Below, piece by piece: positions 16,149 through 24,031 of a stretch of 39,678 bases of DNA. The DNA is from Desulfovibrio sp. TomC (lineage in GTDB: Bacteria > Desulfobacterota > Desulfovibrionia > Desulfovibrionales > Desulfovibrionaceae). Under the pieces are notes generated by a model. That model did no database searches, was not told the origin of the DNA, and saw only the letters and a program-made list of their open reading frames with translations. The translations under genes and the position numbers were made by a program. Every line of letters starts with the position of its first letter. Position 1 is the stretch's first letter. The DNA lies in contig NZ_JSEH01000033.1 of assembly GCF_000801335.2 (NCBI RefSeq), positions 1 to 39,678 on the forward strand, in the 5' to 3' direction.

Positions 16149-18330
16149 CAAGAAAAATCGCAAACCCTTCCATGAGGAGTTTGCCGAGAAGATCATCGAA
16201 GACCTGAGGCGCGGTGTGGCCCCCTGGCAAAAGCCCTGGCAGCCCGGCGAGGTCTTTCCGCCCATGAATCCGGTTTCCGGCACGGTTTACAGCGGTATCA
16301 ACCGGGTCATGCTCTCCCGGTATAGCTTCGATGACCCGCGCTGGATGACGCTGCGGCAGGCCAACACCCTGGATTGTCGCGTCCGGAAGGGGGAGAAAGC
16401 CGAAACCATCGTCTACTGGCAATTCTCCAAGGAAGAAGCGGCCCGGGACGACGATGGCAAGCCGGTCCTGGACGGCGAAGGCAATCAGGTCATGGAGAAG
16501 GTCGAGCTGACCCGGCCCATTGTCCGTTTTTCATCGGTCTTCCATGTGAGCCAGCTTGCCGGCGAGATTCCTCCCCTGGACAAATCGTCTCTGGTGCCGC
16601 CCTGGAACCCGAACGAAAAAGCCGAGGCCATCCTCGTCAACTCCGGCGCGGTCATCAAGCACAACCAGCGCAACCGGGCCTTTTATAGCCCACACGCGGA
16701 CGAAATCTGTCTGCCGCCCAAAGACCACTTCATCGCCCAGGATGCCTATTACGCCACGGCCTTGCACGAGCTTGGGCACTGGACCGGACATGTCTCGCGC
16801 TTGGCCAGAGAATTTGGTCCGTTTGGCTCCGAAGTCTACGCCCGGGAAGAACTCCGGGCGGAAATCGCCTCTTGGATGTTTGGCCAGGACCTGGGCATCG
16901 GCCATGATCCGGGCCAGCATCTGGCCTACGTGGATTCCTGGATCAAGGCGCTTGAAAAAGACCCCTTTGAAATCGTCCGAGCCTGCCGAGACGCGGAAAA
17001 AATCAAACACTACGTGATCACTATGGAACAAAAGCAGGAACACCGCCAAGACATGGCCCAAGTGCGCGGAGAGGAAGTCGCAGCCCGCGCGCCGTTGGAT
17101 GTGCAAAGTTCCGAACAGGAAGTCATCAGGGAGCCTGCCGATCGAAAGGTCTTCCTGACGGTGCCCTACCGGGAGAAAGGTCGAGCCAAAGCTGCCGGGG
17201 CTAAATGGGCCCCCAAGGCCAAGCTTTGGTACGCACCCGAAGGCGCGGACATGGCCAAACTCAAGGCTTGGTTGCTGGAAAAAACGCCGGAGGTCGCCCC
17301 CACCATGCCGCCCCAGGCCGAATTCGCACAGGCGCTCAAGGCGGTCGGCCTCGACCTTGGCGGCCAGCAACCGATCATGGACGGGAAGATTCATCGGACG
17401 CCGCTTCTGGACGGGACAGCTGGCAAGTTGGGCGGAGCCTATGTGGGCTACCTGGACGGCATTCCGGCCGGGTTTATCCAGAACCACAAGACCGGTGAGA
17501 AGGTAAACTGGAAAGCGACTGGGCACGTCCTCTCTGACGAGCAGAAGGCGGCTCTCAGGGTCGAGGGGGAAAAACGCCGTGCCCAGCAGGAGCTTGAACG
17601 ACGCGCGCAGCAGGGAAAAGCATCCAAACGGGCGTACGCCAAGTTTATAAACGCCAAGGAGGCCGGGCCGGAGCAGGCCTATCTGGCCAAGAAAGGCGTG
17701 CCTGGCATCGGCGTCAGGGAGGACGAAAACGGAAACTTGCTCGTGCCGGGGTATGATACCTCCGGTTTCATCCATACGCTCCAGACGATTTCCCTGGATG
17801 GGAAACAGTTCGAGGCCGGAAGCTGCAAGAAAGGTACCTTCTTTCCCATTGATCCCGAGGGAAGCCTCGGCCAGGACGTGATCCTCATCGCCGAGGGCTA
17901 TGCCACAGCAGCCAGCGTGCATTTGGCCACAGGCAAGCCGGTGGTGGCCGCCTTTGATGCAGGGAACCTGGAGTCTGTGGCGGTGGCGCTACGAGAGAAG
18001 TTCCCGGATGCCCCAACTATCATCCTGGCGGATAACGATCACACTTTGTCTCCGAACGTGGGGGAGGAGAAGGCTTTGCTAGCGGCCAAGGCCGTAGGGG
18101 GGCGTGTCATCGTTCCAATGTTCACTGACCAGGAGAAGGCGCGGCAATTGACGGATTTCAACGATCTCCATGCAGCCTGCGGGCTGAAGCGAGTTAAAAG
18201 CTATGTGGAGCCGGTGATCGAAAGACTTTGCCGAGAAAGGAGGGAGGCACGGGCGGGACAGGGACAAGGCGCAAGCCATCGAATGTTCCTGACAAATCGC
18301 TCAATGTACGGACAAAATTCGATAAATTAA
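16138..18330 (+). CDS. traC: TraC-like multidomain protein: ArdC N-domain, zincin, DUF5710, Toprim
   Basis: A 730-residue protein. Residues about 8-130 match the ArdC single-strand DNA-binding domain (Pro-Trp-Gln-Lys-Pro-Trp, Tyr-Ser-Gly-Ile-Asn). A zincin-like domain follows with His-Glu-Leu-Gly-His-Trp-Thr-Gly-His at about 209-217. A DUF5710 module spans about 333-380 (Val-Pro-Tyr-Arg-Glu-Lys...Ala-Lys-Trp-Ala). A Toprim domain (about 580-690) has the metal-binding Glu in Ile-Ala-Glu-Gly-Tyr and Leu-Ala-Asp-Asn-Asp. IncP TraC proteins travel with the DNA and prime synthesis in the recipient; ArdC protects incoming DNA. The last 15 residues look unlike the rest, so the 3' end may be a fusion to flanking DNA. 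Confidence 0.85.
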   Translation: MADDKKNRKPFHEEFAEKIIEDLRRGVAPWQKPWQPGEVFPPMNPVSGTVYSGINRVMLSRYSFDDPRWMTLRQANTLDCRVRKGEKAETIVYWQFSKEEAARDDDGKPVLDGEGNQVMEKVELTRPIVRFSSVFHVSQLAGEIPPLDKSSLVPPWNPNEKAEAILVNSGAVIKHNQRNRAFYSPHADEICLPPKDHFIAQDAYYATALHELGHWTGHVSRLAREFGPFGSEVYAREELRAEIASWMFGQDLGIGHDPGQHLAYVDSWIKALEKDPFEIVRACRDAEKIKHYVITMEQKQEHRQDMAQVRGEEVAARAPLDVQSSEQEVIREPADRKVFLTVPYREKGRAKAAGAKWAPKAKLWYAPEGADMAKLKAWLLEKTPEVAPTMPPQAEFAQALKAVGLDLGGQQPIMDGKIHRTPLLDGTAGKLGGAYVGYLDGIPAGFIQNHKTGEKVNWKATGHVLSDEQKAALRVEGEKRRAQQELERRAQQGKASKRAYAKFINAKEAGPEQAYLAKKGVPGIGVREDENGNLLVPGYDTSGFIHTLQTISLDGKQFEAGSCKKGTFFPIDPEGSLGQDVILIAEGYATAASVHLATGKPVVAAFDAGNLESVAVALREKFPDAPTIILADNDHTLSPNVGEEKALLAAKAVGGRVIVPMFTDQEKARQLTDFNDLHAACGLKRVKSYVEPVIERLCRERREARAGQGQGASHRMFLTNRSMYGQNSIN

Positions 18331-18384
18331 CTTCTTATCCAGCTGTCTCGCTGCCCGTCTCTTCGCTTGAAATAACTCTCAATT

Positions 18385-18401
18385 CGTGTCGATTCTACTC
18401 G
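18385..18401. promoter_or_regulatory. Candidate upstream activator site for the ZraR-like regulator
   Basis: CGTGTCGA, T, TCTACTCG: an imperfect 17-bp palindrome (6 of 8 paired positions match). It agrees at 12 of 17 positions with the perfect palindrome at 22212-22228. Its right edge is 97 bp upstream of the sigma-54 promoter at 18498, the usual distance for NtrC-family activators. The 245 bp between traC and the next gene hold this site, the promoter and AT-rich DNA, and no gene that I can see. Confidence 0.45.
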
Positions 18402-18497
18402 GCAATGTACAGAAATTATACATGCGGTCACATGAGAGTCCTACCCTGCATCCATGTATAGCTAATTATCAATGATAGTTATGCGTTCAGTCCCTGA

Positions 18498-18513
18498 TGG
18501 AACAACATTTGCT
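18498..18513 (+). promoter_or_regulatory. Sigma-54 (RpoN) promoter
   Basis: TGGAACAACATTTGCT matches the -24/-12 consensus TGGCACG-N4-TTGCW at all but two non-essential positions, with the invariant GG and GC separated by exactly 10 bases. It lies 63 bp upstream of the small secreted protein gene, and a sigma-54 activator is encoded nearby at 18976-20346. Between promoter and gene, CCAGGG/CCCTGG (18540-18558) can form a short hairpin just before the ribosome binding site. Confidence 0.7.
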
Positions 18514-18575
18514 ATTGGCAAAGTATACAATTTGTCGGTCCAGGGCCTTCGTCCCTGGTCAAAAGGAGTGCCTTT

Positions 18576-18854
18576 ATGAAACGTGTTCTTACCCTTATCA
18601 CCTTGTCGGCCATGTTGCTGCTGGCCGGTAGCGCCTTCGCCGCCCCTACCGTGATGGGTTTCAGCGGCCCGGCCACCTCGACCGGGGGCAGCACCTCCGC
18701 TGTTTATGGACCCAATACGGGTTCCACGACAAGCACCCCTGGGTTCGGCCAGATGGGGGCGAGCGGGGTCATGAGCGGTTTCGGTCAGGCTGGTTCCACC
18801 GTGACCACGGACTCGCAGAGCTGGTTCGAATCCATGATGCCCTGGCTTTTCTAA
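18576..18854 (+). CDS. Small secreted Gly/Ser/Thr-rich protein
   Basis: A 92-residue protein with a clear Sec signal peptide (about 1-23, ending Ser-Ala-Phe-Ala-Ala). The mature part of about 69 residues is low in complexity, rich in Gly, Ser and Thr, and has no Cys. It ends in a hydrophobic, aromatic tail (Trp-Phe-Glu-Ser-Met-Met-Pro-Trp-Leu-Phe). AAAGGAG lies 8 bases before the ATG. The upstream sigma-54 promoter and activator-like palindrome suggest control by the convergent ZraSR-like pair. A truncated relative with similar composition and aromatic end lies at 24067-24228. I do not recognise a named family; a periplasmic or surface role in envelope or metal stress is inference. Confidence 0.8.
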   Translation: MKRVLTLITLSAMLLLAGSAFAAPTVMGFSGPATSTGGSTSAVYGPNTGSTTSTPGFGQMGASGVMSGFGQAGSTVTTDSQSWFESMMPWLF

Positions 18855-18917
18855 ACATCCTCCCCTGGCTTCCCTGGCAAGGTCCAAGGTCCGCCAGCGA
18901 CGGCCTCAGAGCGCTGC

Positions 18918-18956
18918 CACCCTCCTCCCAAGCCAACGGGAGGAGGGTGTTTGTTT
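18918..18956 (+). terminator. Rho-independent terminator
   Basis: A perfect 12-bp stem, CACCCTCCTCCC (18918-18929) with GGGAGGAGGGTG (18938-18949), an 8-base loop, then TTTGTTT. It ends the small secreted protein transcript before it reads into the convergent zraR-like gene. There is no T-run on the opposite strand. Confidence 0.9.
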
Positions 18957-18975
18957 CTAGAGCACCTCCACCCTA

Positions 18976-20346
18976 TTATCGCTGCAATTTCGCCAGCAGA
19001 GTCTTCCTTGTGATCCCAAGCTGCTTAGCGGCTTCGGTCTTATTGCCACCCGTCGTCTCCAGCGCCGCCAGGATTGCCTCACGCTCCACCTCCTCCAAGG
19101 GCAGAATTCCTCCTGGGCCTCGATGCGGCGACAGCTCAGTCGGTTGTCCCTCAGGCCCATGAGCTTGGTTGATACTCAACGGCAGCTCCTTCTCGGTGAC
19201 GAAGTCCCCCGGCATGAGCACGACCGCCCGCTCCACGGCGTTTTCCAGCTCGCGGACGTTGCCCGGCCAGTCATATTTGATGAGCATGTCCATGGCCTGG
19301 GGCGTGAAGCCCTTGGCGACCTTCCTGTTCGCCTCAGCGAATTTGCCCAGAAAGTGCATGGCCAAAAGCGGCACGTCCTCCCCGCGATCCCGAAGCGGTG
19401 GGACGGTGATGGCCATGACGTTGAGGCGGTAATAAAGGTCTTGCCTGAACTTTCCCGCCGCGACCTCCTTCTTGAGGTCACGGTTCGTCGCCGCCACGAT
19501 GCGCACGTCTACCCGAAGGACGTTGTCGCTCCCTACTCTTTGTATTTCCCGCTCTTGGATCACCCGGAGGAGCTTCGCCTGCATGGCGGAGGATATTTCT
19601 CCAATCTCGTCGAGAAAGATCGTCCCTTTGTTGGCCTGCATGAACCGGCCTTCGCGCCGCTTGTCAGCACCCGTGAAAGCCCCTTTCTCATGTCCAAACA
19701 GCTCCGATTCCAGAAGCGTTTCGCTTAAGGCCGCGCAGTTCACGATGACGAGGGGACCGTTCCGGCGCGGGCTGTTGAAATGAATGGCCTTGGCGACGAG
19801 TTCCTTGCCCGTGCCGGACTGGCCGGTAATGAGCACCGTCGCCTCGGAGGGCGCGACCATGGCCACCGTCTCCATGAGCCGGCGCATGGCTTCGCTACGG
19901 CCGACGATGCTCCTGGGGGCAAACGAGGAGACAAGGCGGTCCCGGAGTTCCTGGTTCTCGGCCTTAAGCGAAACATGCTCCAAGGCCCGCTCCATGGTCA
20001 TCCGGAGCAGGTCGAAATCCAGCGGCTTGGTCAGGTAGTCGTACGCCCCCGCCTTGATCGCCTCCACCGCCGATTCCACATTCGAATAGGCGGTCATGAT
20101 GAGGATGGGGATGGAGGGATTGTACGCCTTGATTTCCTTCAGCGCCTCAATGCCACCCATGACCGCCATGCGCACGTCCATGAGGATGAGGTCGAAGGGT
20201 TTTTCCCTGGCCAGCGTAACTGCCTTTGTCCCGTCGTCGGCCCCTGCCGCCTTGTATCCCCAGCCATTGATAAGGGCCAAAAGAATGGTGCGGTGCCCCT
20301 GGTCGTCGTCAACGACCAGAACGGTCGCTTTATGCTTTTCGGCCAT
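18976..20346 (-). CDS. zraR: Sigma-54-dependent response regulator, ZraR/NtrC-like
   Basis: A 456-residue activator. The receiver domain (about 6-120) has the phospho-acceptor Asp57 in Leu-Met-Asp-Val-Arg and the conserved Asp-Asp-Asp at 13-15. The AAA+ domain (about 145-370) has Walker A Gly-Gln-Ser-Gly-Thr-Gly-Lys-Glu and the sigma-54 contact loop Gly-Ala-Phe-Thr-Gly-Ala. A Fis-type HTH closes the protein (Gly-Gly-Asn-Lys-Thr-Glu-Ala-Ala-Lys-Gln-Leu-Gly). The start at 20346 opens directly on the receiver and overlaps the kinase gene by 17 bp. Open frame upstream of that lies inside the kinase gene. The class is certain; the name ZraR is by analogy, supported by the neighbouring ZraP-like gene. 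Confidence 0.9.
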   Translation of the reverse strand: MAEKHKATVLVVDDDQGHRTILLALINGWGYKAAGADDGTKAVTLAREKPFDLILMDVRMAVMGGIEALKEIKAYNPSIPILIMTAYSNVESAVEAIKAGAYDYLTKPLDFDLLRMTMERALEHVSLKAENQELRDRLVSSFAPRSIVGRSEAMRRLMETVAMVAPSEATVLITGQSGTGKELVAKAIHFNSPRRNGPLVIVNCAALSETLLESELFGHEKGAFTGADKRREGRFMQANKGTIFLDEIGEISSAMQAKLLRVIQEREIQRVGSDNVLRVDVRIVAATNRDLKKEVAAGKFRQDLYYRLNVMAITVPPLRDRGEDVPLLAMHFLGKFAEANRKVAKGFTPQAMDMLIKYDWPGNVRELENAVERAVVLMPGDFVTEKELPLSINQAHGPEGQPTELSPHRGPGGILPLEEVEREAILAALETTGGNKTEAAKQLGITRKTLLAKLQR

Positions 20347-22114
20347 GAAACGCTCCTTCCGGCCGCCCCACGGGCAGGAGGATGTTGAAGGTGGTGCCCC
20401 GGCCGGGCGTGCTCTTGACCTTGACCTCTCCCCGGTGGGCCTCAATAATCTTTTGCACAATGGCCAAGCCAAGGCCGGTGCCGGAGGATTTTGTGGTGAA
20501 GTAGGGGTTAAAGATGCTCGACAGGCTCTCGGGCGTAATCCCCTTGCCCGAATCTTCCACCTCGATCCGCACGCCCCCTCGGCCGTCGGAGGATGCCCTG
20601 ACGGCAAGCGTCCCGCCGCCTTCCATGGCCTGGATGGCGTTGAGGTATAGGTTGAGTAGGGCCTGGGTGAGGCGGTCGGGGTCGATAGCGATGACGGGCA
20701 GGCTCGCGTCCCGGTCGAAGGCGACCGTGATCTTTTTCCCTTCGGCGTCCTGGCGGACCAAGCGCAGGGAATGCTCGATGAGACCGCCCACATCCATCGG
20801 CCGCGCCTTCAGGTCCGATGACCGGGCGAAGTCCAGGAGTTCCGTGATGACCCGGTTCAGCCGGTCCACCTCTTGGGCCATGACGGCGGCAAGCTCCCGG
20901 CCATGGCTGCCCTCGGCGCACTGCCCCTCGAAATATTTGGCGAAACCCTTGATTGAGGAGAGGGGGTTTCTGATCTCGTGGGCGACGCCGGCGGCCAGGC
21001 TGCCCAGGGCGGCGAGCTTTTCCTTGCGGCGCACCTCTTCCTGGAGCCTTCTTACCTCTCCCAGGTCGCGGAAGATGAAGAGGTTACCGAGGTAGCGTCC
21101 TTCCTCGTTAAGGATTTTCGACGCGCTCAGGCTCAAGGGAATATTTTTTCCCCCGTTAAAAGAGCACTCCATATCATGTTCCAGGACAGGTTCGCCCTTG
21201 CCGATGACATCCTTAAGTCCACACCATGCTGCGGGCAGAGCCTCCTCCGGGGACTTGCCGACAATGTCGGCCGCCTTGACCCCGGAAATCCTCTCGGCCG
21301 CGCCGTTGACCACAGCCAGACGGCCGTCGCTGTCCGTGGTGATGAGTCCAACCGGGAGGTTGTTGATGATCTCTGAAGAAAAAACCCTTGTGTCCTGGAG
21401 TTGTCGTTTGGAAAATCGGTAACTTTGCGCCCAAAACAGGGTCATGACGCCGCCGACGCCAAGTAGGAGAAGAATGGCCGACAAAATGACTGTATTGCGC
21501 ATATCCTCGGCCAGGGCCGCATCAAAGGACGCGACATCAAACGCGGTGAAGACGGCCTGCTTTCCGGTCCCCTGGGAGGCGCTCGGCCCGCTCCATGGAC
21601 ACGAGACCGGCTGTCCGTTTGCGTCGCAGGAATCCAACGCATCGCATCCGGCCAGAGGTTCGAAGTAGCGGTAGACCTCAAAGGCCTTTCGCCCCCCCGG
21701 CAGGGTTGTCATCCGCCATTTTTCCTTCGCCCCGATTTCCAGCTCCCTCATCTCTTCGGGACTATGGAGTCTGGAGCCGATCTGGCCCTTGTCGCTATCG
21801 GCCAGGATCACCCCAGCCTCATTCGTCACGGCCAGATAGAGGATGTCGGGTTGTTTCGCCATCTCCTCAAGAAGCACTTGGTATTGCTCGCCTTCCCAAT
21901 GCATCCCCATGCCCGTGCGCGCTCCCGATTCAAATGCTCTGATGAAAGCTGTTCCCTTTTCAAAAAGTGTCTGGGCGGCAAGGCCTTTCTCTCGATGGGT
22001 GTTCCGCACCGCCATGACGGCGACAATTCCGGCCAGGATAATGACCGAACCGAGGTAAAGCCACGGTGGCATATTCTCTAAGAAAATGTGCCATTCCTTT
22101 GATTTTTTTTGCAT
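20330..22114 (-). CDS. zraS: Membrane sensor histidine kinase, ZraS-like
   Basis: A 594-residue kinase. Two membrane helices (about 18-36 and 219-241) enclose a periplasmic sensor of about 180 residues. This is followed by a PAS domain (about 262-360), HisKA with phospho-acceptor His379 in Val-Ala-His-Glu-Ile-Arg-Asn-Pro-Leu, and a HATPase (N box Leu-Tyr-Leu-Asn-Ala-Ile-Gln-Ala; Gly-Thr-Gly-Leu-Gly-Leu). The sensor carries a Cys cluster (Gly-Cys-Asp-Ala-Leu-Asp-Ser-Cys, then Val-Ser-Cys-Pro-Trp), a possible metal or redox site. The start at 22114 follows GGAGAAAGAAG; the upstream open frame to 22231 would run through the palindrome and has no ribosome site. Zinc or copper as signal is inferred from context only. 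Confidence 0.9.
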   Translation of the reverse strand: MQKKSKEWHIFLENMPPWLYLGSVIILAGIVAVMAVRNTHREKGLAAQTLFEKGTAFIRAFESGARTGMGMHWEGEQYQVLLEEMAKQPDILYLAVTNEAGVILADSDKGQIGSRLHSPEEMRELEIGAKEKWRMTTLPGGRKAFEVYRYFEPLAGCDALDSCDANGQPVSCPWSGPSASQGTGKQAVFTAFDVASFDAALAEDMRNTVILSAILLLLGVGGVMTLFWAQSYRFSKRQLQDTRVFSSEIINNLPVGLITTDSDGRLAVVNGAAERISGVKAADIVGKSPEEALPAAWCGLKDVIGKGEPVLEHDMECSFNGGKNIPLSLSASKILNEEGRYLGNLFIFRDLGEVRRLQEEVRRKEKLAALGSLAAGVAHEIRNPLSSIKGFAKYFEGQCAEGSHGRELAAVMAQEVDRLNRVITELLDFARSSDLKARPMDVGGLIEHSLRLVRQDAEGKKITVAFDRDASLPVIAIDPDRLTQALLNLYLNAIQAMEGGGTLAVRASSDGRGGVRIEVEDSGKGITPESLSSIFNPYFTTKSSGTGLGLAIVQKIIEAHRGEVKVKSTPGRGTTFNILLPVGRPEGAFHGRKA

Positions 22115-22211
22115 AACGACTTCTTTCTCCAGACGAATCAGCTTGGGATGGCCACCGAATGGGAAACAATAAGGCCGCCGCGTAAAAAGTAAACGGGCTT
22201 GAAAATAATTT

Positions 22212-22228
22212 CGAGTAAAATTTACTCG
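22212..22228. promoter_or_regulatory. Palindromic upstream activator site candidate
   Basis: CGAGTAAA, A, TTTACTCG is a perfect 8+1+8 palindrome in the spacer between the divergent kinase and SHOCT genes. Its right edge is 85 bp upstream of the sigma-54 promoter at 22313 and about 100 bp upstream of the kinase start. This is the expected place for binding of an NtrC-type regulator, and the site could also mediate autoregulation of the kinase-regulator operon. A degenerate copy occurs at 18385-18401. Confidence 0.6.
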
Positions 22229-22312
22229 CAAGCTCGGCGCGCCGCATCATCAGCTTCCGTCATATTGAATTTAATCATTTTATTTTAGTATGTTATCCAT
22301 TGGCTGGGGCTT

Positions 22313-22327
22313 TGGCACGTCCCTTGC
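22313..22327 (+). promoter_or_regulatory. Sigma-54 (RpoN) promoter
   Basis: TGGCACGTCCCTTGC is an exact match to the TGGCACG-N4-TTGC consensus, with GG and GC 10 bases apart. It drives the SHOCT protein gene 67 bp downstream and, before the IS element arrived, probably the whole small-protein/ZraP-like operon. It is the strongest promoter call in the window. Confidence 0.9.
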
Positions 22328-22394
22328 GGTAAGGGAATCAAACTGAGGCGATTTGAAAGATAACAACATCCCACGCTAAACCAGGAGGCCATAT

Positions 22395-22640
22395 ATGATG
22401 TGGGACTGCGGATTCCCTCTCTCCTCTCTCTGGATAGGAGGCAACGTTCTCTGGGGGCTGGGAGCGATTCTGTTGATGACCGTGCTCTTAGGGATTTTTC
22501 TTTTAGGAGCAAGGAAAACCGACAAAACCCATCGTGCCGACAGGGACGATTCCTTGGAGATCATCAAAGCGCGCCTGGCAAGGGGTGAGATCAACCAGGA
22601 AGACTACCTGGAAATCAAGAAGGTCTTGGAACAGGCGTAG
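22395..22640 (+). CDS. Small membrane protein with SHOCT domain
   Basis: An 81-residue protein. One membrane helix (about 17-38) is followed by a charged linker and a C-terminal SHOCT motif (about 52-80: Ile-Ile-Lys-Ala-Arg-Leu-Ala-Arg-Gly-Glu-Ile, then Tyr-Leu-Glu-Ile-Lys-Lys-Val-Leu). SHOCT is a short oligomerisation module often found at the ends of small membrane proteins. AGGAGG stands 8 bases before the ATG at 22395. It is the first gene after the exact sigma-54 promoter, and its stop is only 6 bp from the IS element. Confidence 0.88.
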   Translation: MMWDCGFPLSSLWIGGNVLWGLGAILLMTVLLGIFLLGARKTDKTHRADRDDSLEIIKARLARGEINQEDYLEIKKVLEQA

Positions 22641-22712
22641 AATGAGTGAGGCGGACCCGGTTTTCTTTGACACCGAATTGTGCCAGGATGATGGTCCAGG
22701 GAGGGCCAGGAA

Positions 22713-23123
22713 ATGACGAATGGGGACATGCTTGAGAGCGGTGGGCCGGGGGTGGAGACCATGGGTCCGGAGGGAGGCCGTAGGCCGACCGGAGGAACCA
22801 CGGTCGAGTGTTCGGGGCCATTGATGAAGAGCCAGCGGTGGACATCGTCCAGGAAGCGTGAGGTTGTGTTACGCATCCTGCGCGGCGAGCCTTTGAATAT
22901 GCTCTCCAGGGAACTTGGGGTCGAGATCTATCGGCTTGAGCAGTGGCGTGATGCTGCCTTGGCCGGCATGGACGAGGGACTCAAGAGTCGCATCGGTGAC
23001 CCACTCCAGGCCGAATTGGACTCAGCCATGAAGCGAATTGGCGAGTTGACCATGGAGACCGAGCTATTGTGGGCACGGGTGAGGCATCCCGGCCCTTTAG
23101 CCAAAAGGAGGTCGAAGAAATGA
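22713..23123 (+). CDS. IS3-family transposase OrfA
   Basis: A 136-residue HTH protein. The DNA-binding part starts near residue 38 (Met-Lys-Ser-Gln-Arg-Trp, then Lys-Arg-Glu-Val-Val-Leu-Arg-Ile-Leu-Arg-Gly-Glu), with a second helix Leu-Ser-Arg-Glu-Leu-Gly-Val and a leucine-zipper-like C-terminal segment. It recognises the IS ends. The first 37 residues are Gly/Pro-rich and atypical, so an internal start at residue 38 is possible. Its stop overlaps the orfB start (ATGA). Confidence 0.85.
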   Translation: MTNGDMLESGGPGVETMGPEGGRRPTGGTTVECSGPLMKSQRWTSSRKREVVLRILRGEPLNMLSRELGVEIYRLEQWRDAALAGMDEGLKSRIGDPLQAELDSAMKRIGELTMETELLWARVRHPGPLAKRRSKK

Positions 23124-24031
23124 GCTGCACGACCTCCTCAGACATCGGCAAGCCCTATGGCATCAAGCGGGTTTGTTGGATTTGGGGGCAGCCCCGTTCG
23201 TCATTTTACTCGGCTCGCCTGGGCTGCCAGTTGGAGAGGGACCGGATTCCAGCCGGGAAACGAGGACCCAAGGCCCTCATTGACGACCTGGAGTTGCTGG
23301 GTATGGTCAAGACCGATCTCGACACCTCTCCTTTCCAGGGCGAAGGTCATCGCAAGGTATGGGCGCGCCTGCGGATTCGGGATGGCGTGCGGGTCGGGCG
23401 CAAGCGGGTGTTGCGGATCATGCGCGAGAACAATCTGCTTTCTCCATCTCGTGGCCGGCGCGGCAGCGCCATTCTGCATGATGGGCAGATCGTGACCCAG
23501 GCCCCGAACGTGATGTGGGGCACTGACGGCGCAAGGGTATTCACCGTGAACGATGGCTGGGTCTGGATTTTCTCGGTGGTTGATCATTGGAATGCGGAGT
23601 GCATGGGGTCGCACGTCTGTAAGTATGGAACGCGATTCGCGGCCCTGGAGCCGATCAGCCAAGGGATCATGCCCATTGCCGGTTCGGTCGGACCCGATGC
23701 CGGGCGCGGCCTAGCCCTGCGTATGGACCACGGAACGCAATATCTGTCGGACCACTTCCTGAAACAAATCAAGTATTGGGGTGTCAGCCCGAGCTTCGCT
23801 TTCGTAGAGCAGCCGCAGACAAACGGCGTGGCTGAACGCTTCAACAAAACGCTCAAGGAGCAGGCGATCTACGGCCGGATTTTCCACTCCCTGGAAGACG
23901 TCCGCCAGGCTGTGGGGGAATTCGTTGAACGATACAATGACCAGTGGCTCGTGGAGAAAAATGGCTTCAAAAGCCCACGCCAAGCTCGACGTGATTGGCA
24001 GGCTGCCGGCAAAATGCTAACGGCGGCTTAA
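23120..24031 (+). CDS. IS3-family transposase OrfB (DDE integrase core)
   Basis: A 303-residue transposase. An HTH_21-like region (Arg-Lys-Val-Trp-Ala-Arg-Leu...Val-Leu-Arg-Ile-Met-Arg-Glu-Asn-Asn-Leu) precedes the rve core. Catalytic residues are present: Asp in Trp-Gly-Thr-Asp-Gly, Asp in Met-Asp-His-Gly-Thr-Gln-Tyr, and Glu in Asn-Gly-Val-Ala-Glu-Arg-Phe. It therefore looks active. AAAGGAGG 8 bases before the ATG inside the end of orfA suggests reinitiation. No canonical slippery heptamer is obvious. Confidence 0.92.
   Translation: MSCTTSSDIGKPYGIKRVCWIWGQPRSSFYSARLGCQLERDRIPAGKRGPKALIDDLELLGMVKTDLDTSPFQGEGHRKVWARLRIRDGVRVGRKRVLRIMRENNLLSPSRGRRGSAILHDGQIVTQAPNVMWGTDGARVFTVNDGWVWIFSVVDHWNAECMGSHVCKYGTRFAALEPISQGIMPIAGSVGPDAGRGLALRMDHGTQYLSDHFLKQIKYWGVSPSFAFVEQPQTNGVAERFNKTLKEQAIYGRIFHSLEDVRQAVGEFVERYNDQWLVEKNGFKSPRQARRDWQAAGKMLTAA

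Noticed and set aside
16531-17922. Long antisense open frame (463 codons) opposite the traC-like gene
   Set aside because: High GC content keeps antisense frames open; the sense strand has clear ArdC, zincin and DUF5710 motifs and the antisense product resembles nothing.
22871-22880. Second nic-like GCATCCTGC in the IS orfA gene
   Set aside because: No inverted repeat nearby and inside a coding region; shows the short motif can occur by chance.
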